DNA from: Metabacillus arenae | GTDB lineage: Bacteria; Bacillota; Bacilli; Bacillales; Bacillaceae | Direction of reading: 5' to 3' | Assembly (NCBI RefSeq): GCF_014773385.1 | Contig: NZ_JACXAI010000026.1 | Span: 23,915-87,914 of the forward strand | Length of the DNA stretch: 64,000 nt | Shown: positions 46,150-55,382 of the stretch, in pieces | How positions within the stretch are numbered: position 1 is the first letter of the stretch | Layout of the letters: each line of letters starts with the position of its first letter | Translations under genes and position numbers: made by a program | The notes under the pieces: generated by a model | What the model saw: the letters and a program-made list of their open reading frames with translations, nothing else | The model's database searches: none | What the model was told of the DNA's origin: nothing

Positions 46150-46310
46150 TTTATACGAGTTTGCTGCGCTGTACAGAGTTTTGCTGCGCAATGTATGAGT
46201 TCTGCTATGCTATGAACGAGTTTTCCGTTTTTATGCACGAGTTCTACTTATCTATGCATGCACGACCGCTACTCTATGAACGAGTTTCCTCTCTATGCAC
46301 GACCCTCTCT
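46150..46310. repeat. Degenerate tandem array C, period about 20-21 nt
   Basis: In the 530-nt gap between the GH66 and GH31 genes. GAGTT (or GACC) occurs at 46157, 46176, 46197, 46218, 46239, 46264, 46282 and 46301; typical unit CTATGAACGAGTTTTCC. A 4-nt ATGC duplication explains the one 25-nt step. Confidence 0.6.
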
Positions 46311-46380
46311 GGATACTCCGCTTTTTAGGCCCAGATAATAATTTATCCAACATAAAAGCAATGTCTATATTAAAACAATA

Positions 46381-46410
46381 GAAGGAACTAACGATTCGGT
46401 TAGTCCCTTC
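46381..46410 (-). terminator. Terminator of the GH31 gene
   Basis: GAAGGaACTAAC / GTTAGTcCCTTC hairpin 10 nt past the stop; the following minus-strand DNA is T-rich. Confidence 0.75.
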
Positions 46411-46419
46411 TCTAAATGT

Positions 46420-49011
46420 TTACTTGTTTACTTTCACATTCACCTTTGCTTCAGCATGAATGAGATTGCCTTGGCTGATTTTAACATCTTTCTTCTCATC
46501 AGCTGGAATGCTTACATAAAGAGTTTTTGCACCTTCGTCATAGAAGAATGTATTTGTTTTACCTTGTGTTTCTTCTAGTGAACCAACCTCTTCATACTTC
46601 GTTCTGCCAGCTCTAACTTTAGATGGTTTTTCCACATTATTTAATTTTAACGTATATTGTTCAAGTTTTGATTCATCGTAGTCTCTTTCTACACGTTTTT
46701 GTTCGAATTCAATAGAGTTTCGCTTACGCTCAACCTCAAATTTTGTTAAGTTGTATTTACCTTGCTTGTAGTCTTCTGATTTACCATCATCTTCATAGAA
46801 TGTATAAGATGCTTCTTCGTCTAAATAAGTATCTAATACTAGGTTTGTTAATGGTTTTTCGTCAGTATATTGTTGGACTTCACGTGTTGGAATAATTGAC
46901 TCTTTTTTCACGAAAATTGGCAAATGATCAAGCTTAGCTTCTACATTAATTGTTTGTCCGCCTTCATATTCTTTACCAGTCCAATAGTCTGTCCAGTTAA
47001 CACCCTCTGGCAAGTAAACGTCACGAGATGTTTGACCTTGCTTTACAACCGGTGCAAGCATCATAGAATCACCGAACATGTATTGGTCACTGATATCATA
47101 TGTTTTTTCATCTTCTTGGAATTGATAGACTAGCGGTTGTTGAACTGGTTTCCCACTGTCAGCAGCCTCCTTAAATTCGTTGTACAGGTAAGGAAGTAAT
47201 TGATAGCGCATTTCAATATATTTTTTACTGATTTTCTCAACCTCTGGACCGAATGCCCATGGCTCTTGACCTTGTTTCACTTCAGCTTTTGCATCACTAT
47301 CATAGTGGATACGGGCGAATGGTAAGAACGCACCAACCTCAATCCAACGAGCGAATAATTCTGGATCTGGACGTGAAGCGAAACCGCCGATATCGTTACC
47401 TACAAATGATACTCCAGACATACCAATGTTCATGTTCATTGGAAGGGACATTTGCAAGTGTTCCCAATTACTTACATTATCACCAGTCCACAATGCTGCA
47501 TACCGTTGTGTACCTGCATACATGTCACGCGTTAACACGAATGGGCGAGTACCTGGCTTTTGCTCTTTGAAAGCTTGGTATGTTGCATCTGCCTCATCAT
47601 GACCATATAAGTTATGGTACTCAGTGTGCCAAATTTTGTTATCCTCTGTTCCGAAATACGTATCAAGCGGCATAGTATGAGAATGTCTTTCATCGTCTAG
47701 GAAAACTGCCGGCTCATTCATGTCATTCCAGATACCGTCAATGCCTTCATTTAATAAAACATCATGATTTTTGGCCCACCAATCACGTACTTCTTCTTTA
47801 GAGAAGTCTGGGAAAGCAGAATCTCCAGGCCATACTGGACCGATGAACGGTGTACCATCTGCATTTTTCGCCCAGTAATCATTTTTTGTTCCTTCTTGAT
47901 AATGTCTATAGTTTTCATCCTGCTTTACAGCCGGATCGTTAATTGCAATAGAATGGAACCCAGGCATAGATTCTAGTTTTTTTAATGCTTGCTTGTATTG
48001 TTCATTCCAAGTAAACACCCGGTATCCATCCATGTAGTCGATATCAAAATGCATTGTGTCTAATGGAATCTTTTTGTCACGGTATGTTTTTGCGACATCC
48101 ACAATTTCATCCGCTGTATATCCCCATTTACTTTGGTGCAATCCTAATGACCATTTAGCAGGAACATCCATTTTACCTGTTAATTCCGTATAACGATCGA
48201 TAACATCGCCAACTTCTGGTCCATAAGTAAAGTAATAGGTTAATTTTCCGCCATTTGCATAGAAGTAGTAGTAATCATCTGACTCACTTGCCATTTCATA
48301 ATATGAACGGTGTGTGTTGTCAAAGAAAATACCATACGCTTTTTCGTCTTTTAAACCAATGAAAAACGGAATCGCTGTATATAAATATTTAGTATCTTTC
48401 GTATAGCCGTAAGCATCTGTGTTCCATAGTCCGATGCTATCACCACGTTTGTTAACATCTAATCCGGATTGTTCTCCAAAGCCGTAAAAATCTTCACCCT
48501 CATCTGTCTTTTTAAAGACGTAAGGCTTTCCGTCTTCATAGCCAGACGTACCTTTATCTAAATAGTCTTCATTAATAACATTTCCTTTTTTATCAAGGAA
48601 TCTTACACCAAATGGCTCCATTTTAATTTCAACAGTAATCTCAGATGTTTTTAAGGTATATTTATCTGTGCTACCGTTTGCACTAAAGCGTGGAGTTTTC
48701 CATTCATTGGCTTTTTTCTCAACTCCCGGCGATTCAAATTCCTTTTCGCCTTTTTCCAATACAGAAACCTTTGCTAAATCTTTGTCAAATAGACGGATAT
48801 AAGCTTCATGTGTGCCTAAGTCTAATTTGACTCCATTCTTAAGCTTTGTTACATCTTGAACACTAAGCTTTTGAAGGTTTTCCTTTTTTAAAGGAGTGTC
48901 TGCCTCAGGTTGCGTTACTGCCAGCGCGCTTGGTGCTGCGGCTGTAAAAGCGACAGTAGCTGCAAGGGTAAGGCTTGCCAATACATTTATTGGCTTTTTC
49001 GATAAGAACAT
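46420..49011 (-). CDS. Secreted GH31 alpha-glucosidase-type enzyme
   Basis: An 863-residue protein with a signal peptide (to about ALA at 29-31). A galactose-mutarotase-like N-terminal domain precedes the barrel. Asp430 in GIWNDMNEPAVF is the GH31 nucleophile and Asp511 in LWTGDNVSNWEHL the acid/base. The C-terminal beta domains end VNVKVNK. It would take glucose or transfer glucosyl units from alpha-glucans outside the cell; its neighbour GH66 gene suggests isomaltooligosaccharides from dextran. Bond preference cannot be read from sequence. Confidence 0.92.
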   Translation of the reverse strand: MFLSKKPINVLASLTLAATVAFTAAAPSALAVTQPEADTPLKKENLQKLSVQDVTKLKNGVKLDLGTHEAYIRLFDKDLAKVSVLEKGEKEFESPGVEKKANEWKTPRFSANGSTDKYTLKTSEITVEIKMEPFGVRFLDKKGNVINEDYLDKGTSGYEDGKPYVFKKTDEGEDFYGFGEQSGLDVNKRGDSIGLWNTDAYGYTKDTKYLYTAIPFFIGLKDEKAYGIFFDNTHRSYYEMASESDDYYYFYANGGKLTYYFTYGPEVGDVIDRYTELTGKMDVPAKWSLGLHQSKWGYTADEIVDVAKTYRDKKIPLDTMHFDIDYMDGYRVFTWNEQYKQALKKLESMPGFHSIAINDPAVKQDENYRHYQEGTKNDYWAKNADGTPFIGPVWPGDSAFPDFSKEEVRDWWAKNHDVLLNEGIDGIWNDMNEPAVFLDDERHSHTMPLDTYFGTEDNKIWHTEYHNLYGHDEADATYQAFKEQKPGTRPFVLTRDMYAGTQRYAALWTGDNVSNWEHLQMSLPMNMNIGMSGVSFVGNDIGGFASRPDPELFARWIEVGAFLPFARIHYDSDAKAEVKQGQEPWAFGPEVEKISKKYIEMRYQLLPYLYNEFKEAADSGKPVQQPLVYQFQEDEKTYDISDQYMFGDSMMLAPVVKQGQTSRDVYLPEGVNWTDYWTGKEYEGGQTINVEAKLDHLPIFVKKESIIPTREVQQYTDEKPLTNLVLDTYLDEEASYTFYEDDGKSEDYKQGKYNLTKFEVERKRNSIEFEQKRVERDYDESKLEQYTLKLNNVEKPSKVRAGRTKYEEVGSLEETQGKTNTFFYDEGAKTLYVSIPADEKKDVKISQGNLIHAEAKVNVKVNK

Positions 49012-49050
49012 TTTACCACCTCATTTAATTTTTTTGATGAGTACGGCGTA

Positions 49051-49080
49051 AATATATCGAATTATAAAACTTACTGTCAA
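49051..49080 (-). promoter_or_regulatory. Promoter of the GH31 gene
   Basis: TTGACA (49080-49075), 18-nt spacer, TATATT (49056-49051) on the minus strand; GAGGTGG ribosome site follows before the ATG. Confidence 0.6.
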
Positions 49081-49655
49081 TAAAGATTTCAAGCCATATA
49101 TAGGATAAAGATTATTACCTAACTTCATTGATAAGATAATAATGGAAGCGTATATCTTTTACGTTGAAAACACTTTCAAAAATATCATTAAATTGAAACA
49201 TTGTATCTATAGTTTTACATAATGTCATTTTATATAGGATATAAGAACTAATTTTCTTAATATTTGATATATTAATTATTCGTGAAATCGCGTTCATTTT
49301 CATTGAAATCGCTTTTCTATTAAAATATGAAAATGAAGAAATAGGTCTATGATTTTTAAAATATTGTAAATAGTGTTGATTAAAAAGATATAATTTTCCG
49401 AATATTTTTAGATTAAATAAGCTTAAAAACATATATCTTTTACTCATAAGTCATTTCGACCATAAATCATAACGGGTAAATAGATCTAGCATTTAATGTA
49501 TTGTAAACCAAAGTGCTTTTTTGGAGGTTCTATTTTTTAAGCCATTGATCTTCATTTACGTTTGTAGTAAAATCTTTAAAATTTTTATCAGTAATCTTAC
49601 TTTTCCTTCCTCGAGGGGCGCTTTGTAAAATGATAAAATTCTCTTTTTTGCATAG

Positions 49656-49744
49656 TGTCATAATGTATTACAAAAAGGATAGATAAAGCTAATAAAGTTC
49701 TGCTTTTATCTATCCATATATTTCACCTTTTATAATGTGTGACA
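49656..49744. repeat. Imperfect inverted-repeat element
   Basis: Ends TGTCA / TGACA, inner perfect arms GGATAGATAAA / TTTATCTATCC. The outer parts also pair loosely (ATTAcAAAAAGG against CCTTTTaTAAT). It could be a miniature transposable element relic or a terminator. Lies in the 873-nt gene-free stretch 49012-49884, where a 110-codon AT-rich frame (49115-49447) looks spurious. Confidence 0.45.
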
Positions 49745-49884
49745 TTATTTTATTCTTTGTTATCAAGTCATTTCTTCATAACCTTGACATAAAAGAAAAA
49801 CACTGAGGGATAAAATCGAACACCTCTACTCCGTCGGGGTAATTCTGACTTGCTATACTTGGAATTAAAAATGTGAATAAGCTC

Positions 49885-52308
49885 TTAAGTAGGGAGAATA
49901 ACATCAACTATTGTTCCTTTATTCATTTCACTTTCAATAACAATCTTTCCTTGATGTGCTTCAACAATTTTATAACAGATCATTAATCCTAAGCCAATTC
50001 CTTTTTCTTTGATACTATAAAAAGGTTCTCCGAGATAAGGAATACGTTCTTTTGGAATCCCGCATCCTTGATCGATAAAGCGAATGCATACTCGATGATC
50101 ATCAAGTTTATTAACTTGAATCAACACTTCTCCTCCTATCGACATTGCTTCAATTGCATTTTTTAAGATATTGATAAATACTTGTTTTAATTGGTTCCTT
50201 TCACAGGTAATCAAAGGAACTGCAGATTCAAATTCCGTTCTAAATTGAATGTTATTGATCGTTGCTTGAGATTGAAGTAATGCTGTAGCCTGTTTTAATA
50301 GCATGTGCAAATCATTGAGTTGAATCTTAACTGCCTGCGGCTTAGCTATCGTTATAAATTCATTAGTAATACTTTTAATTCGTTCCATCTCTGATAACAC
50401 TATATCTATATAACGCTGATTGTTCTCATTTTCCGTTAATTTTAGTAATTGCATAAACCCTTTCATTGCGGTTAAAGGATTGTTAACTTCATGGGCGATT
50501 GCAGCGGCTAATTGCCCAACAACAGCAAGCTTCTCTGATTTCCGTAATAATGTTTCTGTTTTTAACCGTTCAGTAATATCTCGAGAGATAAGCAGTAAAA
50601 CTTCCTTTCCATTCAATATAAACATACGGACACTAAACTCAGTATTTATTTTTTTGCCTGTTTTCTTAAAAACAAATTCGTTTTGTAAGGTGAAAGAACG
50701 TTTGCCTTCTCTGATTTTCTCTATAATTTTTATGAGCATTGTTGAATTTTGAGGAACAATATCGGAAAATGGCATCGAGAGAAGATCTTCCCTGCTATAC
50801 CCAAATCTTTTACATCCTACTGGATTTACTTCAAGTAATCGAGTTGGATATCGATCCTCATTCAATTCTACTAAGTATACGGCATCAGGAGACTGTTCAA
50901 ATAGAACACGGTATTTCATCTCACTTTCCTTTAATTGTTGATGTAATTGTTTGAGTTCTTTTTCTATTTGTTTTCTTTCAGAAATATCTCTATAGATTGC
51001 TGATAAAAAAATCACATTACCCTTTGAATCCAGAATAGGTGAAAGCGTCAAACTTATTTCGAAAAGACTGCCATCTTTTCTTTGTCTAACTGTCTCTAAC
51101 TTAGTGGTAATAGATTCTCCAGATATAATCTTTTGAATGGTCACGTTAGACCGATCTATTAAAAATTCAGGTACACATGGTAATTTTTCTCCTACGATTT
51201 CGTGTATAGACCAACCCAACATCTTCTCATAAGCTGTATTGACTTGTAAAATATGCCCTTCTAAATCAAATATAATGATAGCATCTGTGTTATGACGAAT
51301 GAATGATTCTAATCTCTCTTTAGTCGTCCTTAATTCCTCCTCCATCTTTTTCCGTTCCGTTATATCAATAGCTGAGCCGACAACCTCAACAACTTTTCCT
51401 TCTCGTTTAATAGGCCTTAGTGAGATGAATATAAAGGTGTTTTCATTTGGCCATGGCAGTTCAAACGTGACTTCTTGTCCTTCCCAGGCTTGTTGATAGA
51501 ATTCCAATAATCGGGGAATTAAATGGGAAGGAATGACAGAAGAATCCAGAGTTTTTAAATCTTTACCTACCACTTGTTCAGGAGAGACTCCACATTTAGA
51601 ATAAAACTGTCCATCACATAAGGTGTGGATATAACCTTTATTCTCCTTTTTAAACTTAAAAATACCTCCTTGCTGTTCATGTACGGTTTCCTTTAGTTCT
51701 TGTTTTGATTCTTCCAATGATTGATTCAATTTCGATAAATTCTGTGTTAACCGATACAATTTTTGATAGGCTTCCATAAGAAAAATACTGATTAAAAGTC
51801 CTATAGAAAGACATAGCAGACGTGTAATTTCGAAAGCGATGGATATTTTTAAGGACGAAAAGAATGTGAATAGAAAAATATGAACTCCTATAAAACCACC
51901 CATATAAAGAAAAACACTTTTTATGGGATCAAGGTTTTTGAAATATGTTTTAAATACGGTAAATAGAAGAGCTGTTCCAAAAAACAAAATTTCGCCTAGT
52001 ACCCACTGATTGCCTCCCATGAAATGATAGGCTATATTAACACAAATGAAGATTGTCGTAATCCATCCAGCAGTACGACCAAAGTAAACAAATGAAAGGA
52101 TAAAGGGAGCAGCCCGAAGGTCAAAGATCCATGCGTTGTATGTATTTGGGAAAAACATCAAGATAGCAGCAATTATTCCTGCATATAATCCCCCAAACAA
52201 ATGGCAGTATTTAAAAGTTCTATGTATTACGAAAACTCGGGTGAATAAAGCTAAACTAACCAAGAAGGAAAAAATAGAAAGATTAATGAAAAATTCTCTG
52301 ATGATCAT
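49885..52308 (-). CDS. Membrane PAS sensor histidine kinase (sporulation-kinase type)
   Basis: An 807-residue kinase. Residues 1-185 have five to six helices of the 5TM-5TMR_LYT type (RAAPFILSFVYFGRTAGW). A short coiled coil leads to three PAS domains (about 215-320, 330-450, 460-585). The HisKA box is LAAAIAHEVNNPLTAMKGF with His606, then the ATPase domain (N box LKNAIEAMS; G1 IDQGCGIP; G2 GIGLGLMICYKIV). No response regulator is next to it, as with orphan Kin proteins feeding Spo0F. Role in sporulation is inferred. Confidence 0.88.
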   Translation of the reverse strand: MIIREFFINLSIFSFLVSLALFTRVFVIHRTFKYCHLFGGLYAGIIAAILMFFPNTYNAWIFDLRAAPFILSFVYFGRTAGWITTIFICVNIAYHFMGGNQWVLGEILFFGTALLFTVFKTYFKNLDPIKSVFLYMGGFIGVHIFLFTFFSSLKISIAFEITRLLCLSIGLLISIFLMEAYQKLYRLTQNLSKLNQSLEESKQELKETVHEQQGGIFKFKKENKGYIHTLCDGQFYSKCGVSPEQVVGKDLKTLDSSVIPSHLIPRLLEFYQQAWEGQEVTFELPWPNENTFIFISLRPIKREGKVVEVVGSAIDITERKKMEEELRTTKERLESFIRHNTDAIIIFDLEGHILQVNTAYEKMLGWSIHEIVGEKLPCVPEFLIDRSNVTIQKIISGESITTKLETVRQRKDGSLFEISLTLSPILDSKGNVIFLSAIYRDISERKQIEKELKQLHQQLKESEMKYRVLFEQSPDAVYLVELNEDRYPTRLLEVNPVGCKRFGYSREDLLSMPFSDIVPQNSTMLIKIIEKIREGKRSFTLQNEFVFKKTGKKINTEFSVRMFILNGKEVLLLISRDITERLKTETLLRKSEKLAVVGQLAAAIAHEVNNPLTAMKGFMQLLKLTENENNQRYIDIVLSEMERIKSITNEFITIAKPQAVKIQLNDLHMLLKQATALLQSQATINNIQFRTEFESAVPLITCERNQLKQVFINILKNAIEAMSIGGEVLIQVNKLDDHRVCIRFIDQGCGIPKERIPYLGEPFYSIKEKGIGLGLMICYKIVEAHQGKIVIESEMNKGTIVDVILPT

Positions 52309-52365
52309 TTAATAACCTCCTCCTATTCATTACTTTTTAATACCACATTTTATTACTTGGTACTA

Positions 52366-52394
52366 ATTATAATTAAAAATTTCTAATTTTTCAA
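52366..52394 (-). promoter_or_regulatory. Sigma-A promoter of the kinase gene
   Basis: TTGAAA (52394-52389), 17-nt spacer, TATAAT (52371-52366) on the minus strand. Confidence 0.65.
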
Positions 52395-52501
52395 TTATTT
52401 TGACTATTTCACGAAGTAGGCTTTGGATTCACACTTTGACCCAGTTAGCAACTTCATATTTATTAGTAATCGTTTTACATCCTCTAATTCTCCATTAAGA
52501 A

Positions 52502-52531
52502 TGTATAATCTTGCCTCCAACGCACAAATTA
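52502..52531 (+). promoter_or_regulatory. Sigma-G-like promoter of the germination operon
   Basis: TGTATA (52502-52507), 17-nt spacer, CAAATTA (52525-52531). Forespore sigma-G promoters are near TGAATA and CATACTA, and ger receptor operons are known sigma-G genes. Start of transcription would be just before the small ORF. Confidence 0.5.
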
Positions 52532-52550
52532 AATAGCAGGGTGATATAAA

Positions 52551-52664
52551 ATGTGGAATATGTTTGTCTCCTATCTTCCAGAATGGAAAGTTTTATTTGG
52601 TGCATTGATTACTTTCCTAGTTCCTTATAGTATTTCAAATTTATTTAGTTGGATTCGCTCGTGA
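52551..52664 (+). CDS. 37-residue single-helix protein leading the ger operon
   Basis: ATG at 52551 with AGGGTGAT upstream; protein begins MWNMFVSYLPEWKVLF, has a hydrophobic stretch (LFGALITFLVPYSISNLF) and ends WIRS. It lies 12 nt before the A-subunit gene and after the sigma-G-like promoter, so it should be cotranscribed. Small accessory proteins with membrane helices are known in some ger operons, but I do not recognise this one. Confidence 0.6.
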   Translation: MWNMFVSYLPEWKVLFGALITFLVPYSISNLFSWIRS

Positions 52665-52676
52665 GGGAGGATTGTT

Positions 52677-54257
52677 ATGTTTGGATGGAAGAGATTTAAA
52701 AAATCCTCTCAAAAGAGTAAAAATCAAGAACAAATCAAAAATGAGAATTTGAACAATACTCAAAATCAACAATTAACAAGTGATATCGACTATAACCTAC
52801 AAGTTATAAAAGACAAAATCGGTTTTAACTCAGACGTAACGATTCGAACGATTCATATTGGACAGAGAAATATGCGAGCATCGATCATTTATGTTGATGG
52901 TTTAGCAAATCAAGACTTAATTAATGAACATATATTGAAACCGTTAATGTTGCATTCCTTTGAAAAGGACACAACTGAGTTGTGGCCTGCAGATCATTCT
53001 GGTTTTAAAGAATATCTTAAAAATCATGTTCTATCAATTAGTGCGATATCAGAAGTCAATACATTTGAAGATTTAATTTCTCAAGTGCTTTCTGGGGCAA
53101 CAGTTCTATTAATTGATGGTTTTGCATGCAATCTAGTCCTTAATACGCAGGGGTGGAAAACACGAGGAATTGAAGAACCGCCAACTGAAACAGTTGTAAG
53201 AGGACCAAGGATAGGCTTTACGGAAACATTAAAGGACAATACAGCCTATTTACGCCGATTTACTCTGGACCCTAACTTAACAATACTTAATTATCAAGTT
53301 GGAAAAAGAACTAAAAAAAAGCTAATTATTACTTACATAAAAGATATCGCCAATCCCGAGCTAGTTAATGAAGTAAAGAGACGGATAGAAAAGATTGATA
53401 TGGATGATGTACCGGAATCAGGTTCTTTGGAACAACTAATCGAAGACAATTTTTTGTCACCATTTCCTCAACTTCAAAGTACTGAACGCCCCGACCGTGT
53501 GATTGGGGCGTTAAACGAAGGGCGAGTCGCTATCTTATTAGACGGAACACCTTTTGCTTTAATAGCACCTGTTACATTTTCGATGTTTATACAGTCACAA
53601 GAAGATTATTATATACGCTGGATTCCAGCGTCATTAACTCGTATGTTGCGTTTTTTTGCAACATTTCTTTCTTTATTCCTTCCGGCTATTTATATTTCAT
53701 TCGTTTCTTTTCATCAAGGACTTATTCCATCAAAACTCGCATTTTCAATAGCAGGAACAAGGACTGGAGTTCCCTTTCCTACCCTTATAGAGGCTCTGAT
53801 TATGGAGATATCGATTGAAATTTTAAGAGAAGCAGGACTTCGGTTACCAAAAACGATTGGGCAAGCAGTAGGGATCGTTGGTGGGTTAGTTATCGGAGAA
53901 GCAGCCGTTCAAGCAGGTATTGTAAGCCCGATTATGGTGATCGTTGTTTCCATAACGGCCATCTCTTCATTTGTTTTGCCAGGATATCCGATAGGACTAA
54001 CATTGAGATGGCTTCGTTTTGTTGTGATGTTTTTCGCAGCTACAATGGGGTTATACGGCGTCATTCTTTTCTTTCTATTACTTATCATTCATTTATCAAA
54101 ACATAAAAGTTTTGGTGTTCCGTATATTGGTCCTGCTGAACCATCTAGTTTGAGTGACTTAAAAGATTTCTTGGTCCGTATGCCTCTTATGATGATGAAA
54201 AAGCGTCCAACACTTTTGAATCCCCAGGATCAAGTTCGAAAAGGGAGCAAAGACTAA
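52677..54257 (+). CDS. Spore germinant receptor A subunit (GerA family)
   Basis: A 526-residue protein. A hydrophilic N-terminal half (about 1-305, with a Lys/Asn-rich start) is followed by five or so helices. Motifs: VDGLANQDLINEHILKPLM, RGPRIGFTETLKDNTAYLRR, LPKTIGQAVGIVGGLVIGEAAVQAGIVSP. It sits in the spore inner membrane and, with B and C, opens an ion path when nutrient binds. GAGGGAGG upstream. Confidence 0.95.
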   Translation: MFGWKRFKKSSQKSKNQEQIKNENLNNTQNQQLTSDIDYNLQVIKDKIGFNSDVTIRTIHIGQRNMRASIIYVDGLANQDLINEHILKPLMLHSFEKDTTELWPADHSGFKEYLKNHVLSISAISEVNTFEDLISQVLSGATVLLIDGFACNLVLNTQGWKTRGIEEPPTETVVRGPRIGFTETLKDNTAYLRRFTLDPNLTILNYQVGKRTKKKLIITYIKDIANPELVNEVKRRIEKIDMDDVPESGSLEQLIEDNFLSPFPQLQSTERPDRVIGALNEGRVAILLDGTPFALIAPVTFSMFIQSQEDYYIRWIPASLTRMLRFFATFLSLFLPAIYISFVSFHQGLIPSKLAFSIAGTRTGVPFPTLIEALIMEISIEILREAGLRLPKTIGQAVGIVGGLVIGEAAVQAGIVSPIMVIVVSITAISSFVLPGYPIGLTLRWLRFVVMFFAATMGLYGVILFFLLLIIHLSKHKSFGVPYIGPAEPSSLSDLKDFLVRMPLMMMKKRPTLLNPQDQVRKGSKD

Positions 54258-54275
54258 ATTAGGAAGTGACACCTC

Positions 54276-55382
54276 GTGAATACGAATTCAATGGACCGAA
54301 TTTCTTTGCTGCAAGCTGTTGTAATCTTAACCTCTACCAATATCGGCGTAGGGAGTCTCATCTTGCCCAGATCTGCCGTCGAGAAAATGGGAACACCTGA
54401 TGCATGGATTGCAGTCATTCTTGGTGGTTTGCTTGTTATCCTTGCAAGTCTTATTATCACGAATCTGAACCGACGGTTTCCTGGACAAACATTCTATCAA
54501 TATAGTCACGAAATCGTTGGAAAATGGCTCGGTTCATTACTTAGCTTAAGCTTAGTAACTTATTTAATTGTTTTCGCAGCTTTTGAACTTCGAATTGTTG
54601 GTCAAGTTACGCAATTTTATTTATTAGATGGTACTCCAATAGAATTTATCATCATGACGATGATGTGGGTAGGGGTTTATCTCGTTATTGACGGTATAAA
54701 CCCATTAGCCCGTGTATGTGTGATTTTATTTCCGATTACTTTAGTCATTTTTTTACTGATCATGTGTTTAAGCATAAAAGTTCTTGAAGTCGATCATTTA
54801 CGCCCTGTGCTAGGGTTAGGTATTCTACCTGTTATCAAGGGAATACCTTCTACATTTCTTTCTTACAGCGGTTTTGAATTTATGTTAATATGGCTGGCTT
54901 TTATGAAACAGCCCCAAAAAGCAGGAAAAGCAGCCTCACTTGGTACTTTAATCTCGATGATTCTTTACGTCATAACAACAGTTGTCGTAATCGGAGGATT
55001 ATCAGTAAATGAAACAAAAAAATTGCTTTGGCCAACCGTTGAAGTTATTCGACAGTATGAGCTAATGGGATTAGTTTTCGAGCGTTTCGAAACGTTTCTT
55101 CTAGCTGTATGGATTATGCAAATATTTACTACTTTTGCTATATGTTATTATTTGGCCTCACTTGGTTTGGCCCAACTTTTTAGAAAAAAATTAAATTCTT
55201 GCAGTTTCTTTTTGCTTCCGATCATCTATATTGTAGCGATGTATCCTGAAAACATTAACGACATTTTAAAACTTGGGGATATGATTGGCTATACGGCATT
55301 TTTTTTCGGTGGAGCGCTGCCGATTATCCTGCTTTGTATTACTTTATTAAGGAGGAAAAGGTATGGAAATGCTTCACCGTAA
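54276..55382 (+). CDS. Spore germinant receptor B subunit (GerB family)
   Basis: A 368-residue membrane protein of the amino-acid/polyamine transporter-like fold with ten helices; the opening SLLQAVVILTSTNIGVGSLILPRSAVEKMG and PGQTFYQYSHEIVGKWLGSLL are GerB signatures. It holds the germinant pocket. GTG start behind AGGAAG, 18 nt after the A subunit gene. The exact germinant is unknown. Confidence 0.95.
   Translation: MNTNSMDRISLLQAVVILTSTNIGVGSLILPRSAVEKMGTPDAWIAVILGGLLVILASLIITNLNRRFPGQTFYQYSHEIVGKWLGSLLSLSLVTYLIVFAAFELRIVGQVTQFYLLDGTPIEFIIMTMMWVGVYLVIDGINPLARVCVILFPITLVIFLLIMCLSIKVLEVDHLRPVLGLGILPVIKGIPSTFLSYSGFEFMLIWLAFMKQPQKAGKAASLGTLISMILYVITTVVVIGGLSVNETKKLLWPTVEVIRQYELMGLVFERFETFLLAVWIMQIFTTFAICYYLASLGLAQLFRKKLNSCSFFLLPIIYIVAMYPENINDILKLGDMIGYTAFFFGGALPIILLCITLLRRKRYGNASP

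Noticed and set aside
47253..47570. 105-codon plus-strand frame
   Set aside because: Antisense shadow of the GH31 gene.
49115..49447. 110-codon minus-strand frame
   Set aside because: No Shine-Dalgarno before the ATG and a composition (Ile, Phe, Tyr, Asn, Lys) expected of translated AT-rich non-coding DNA.
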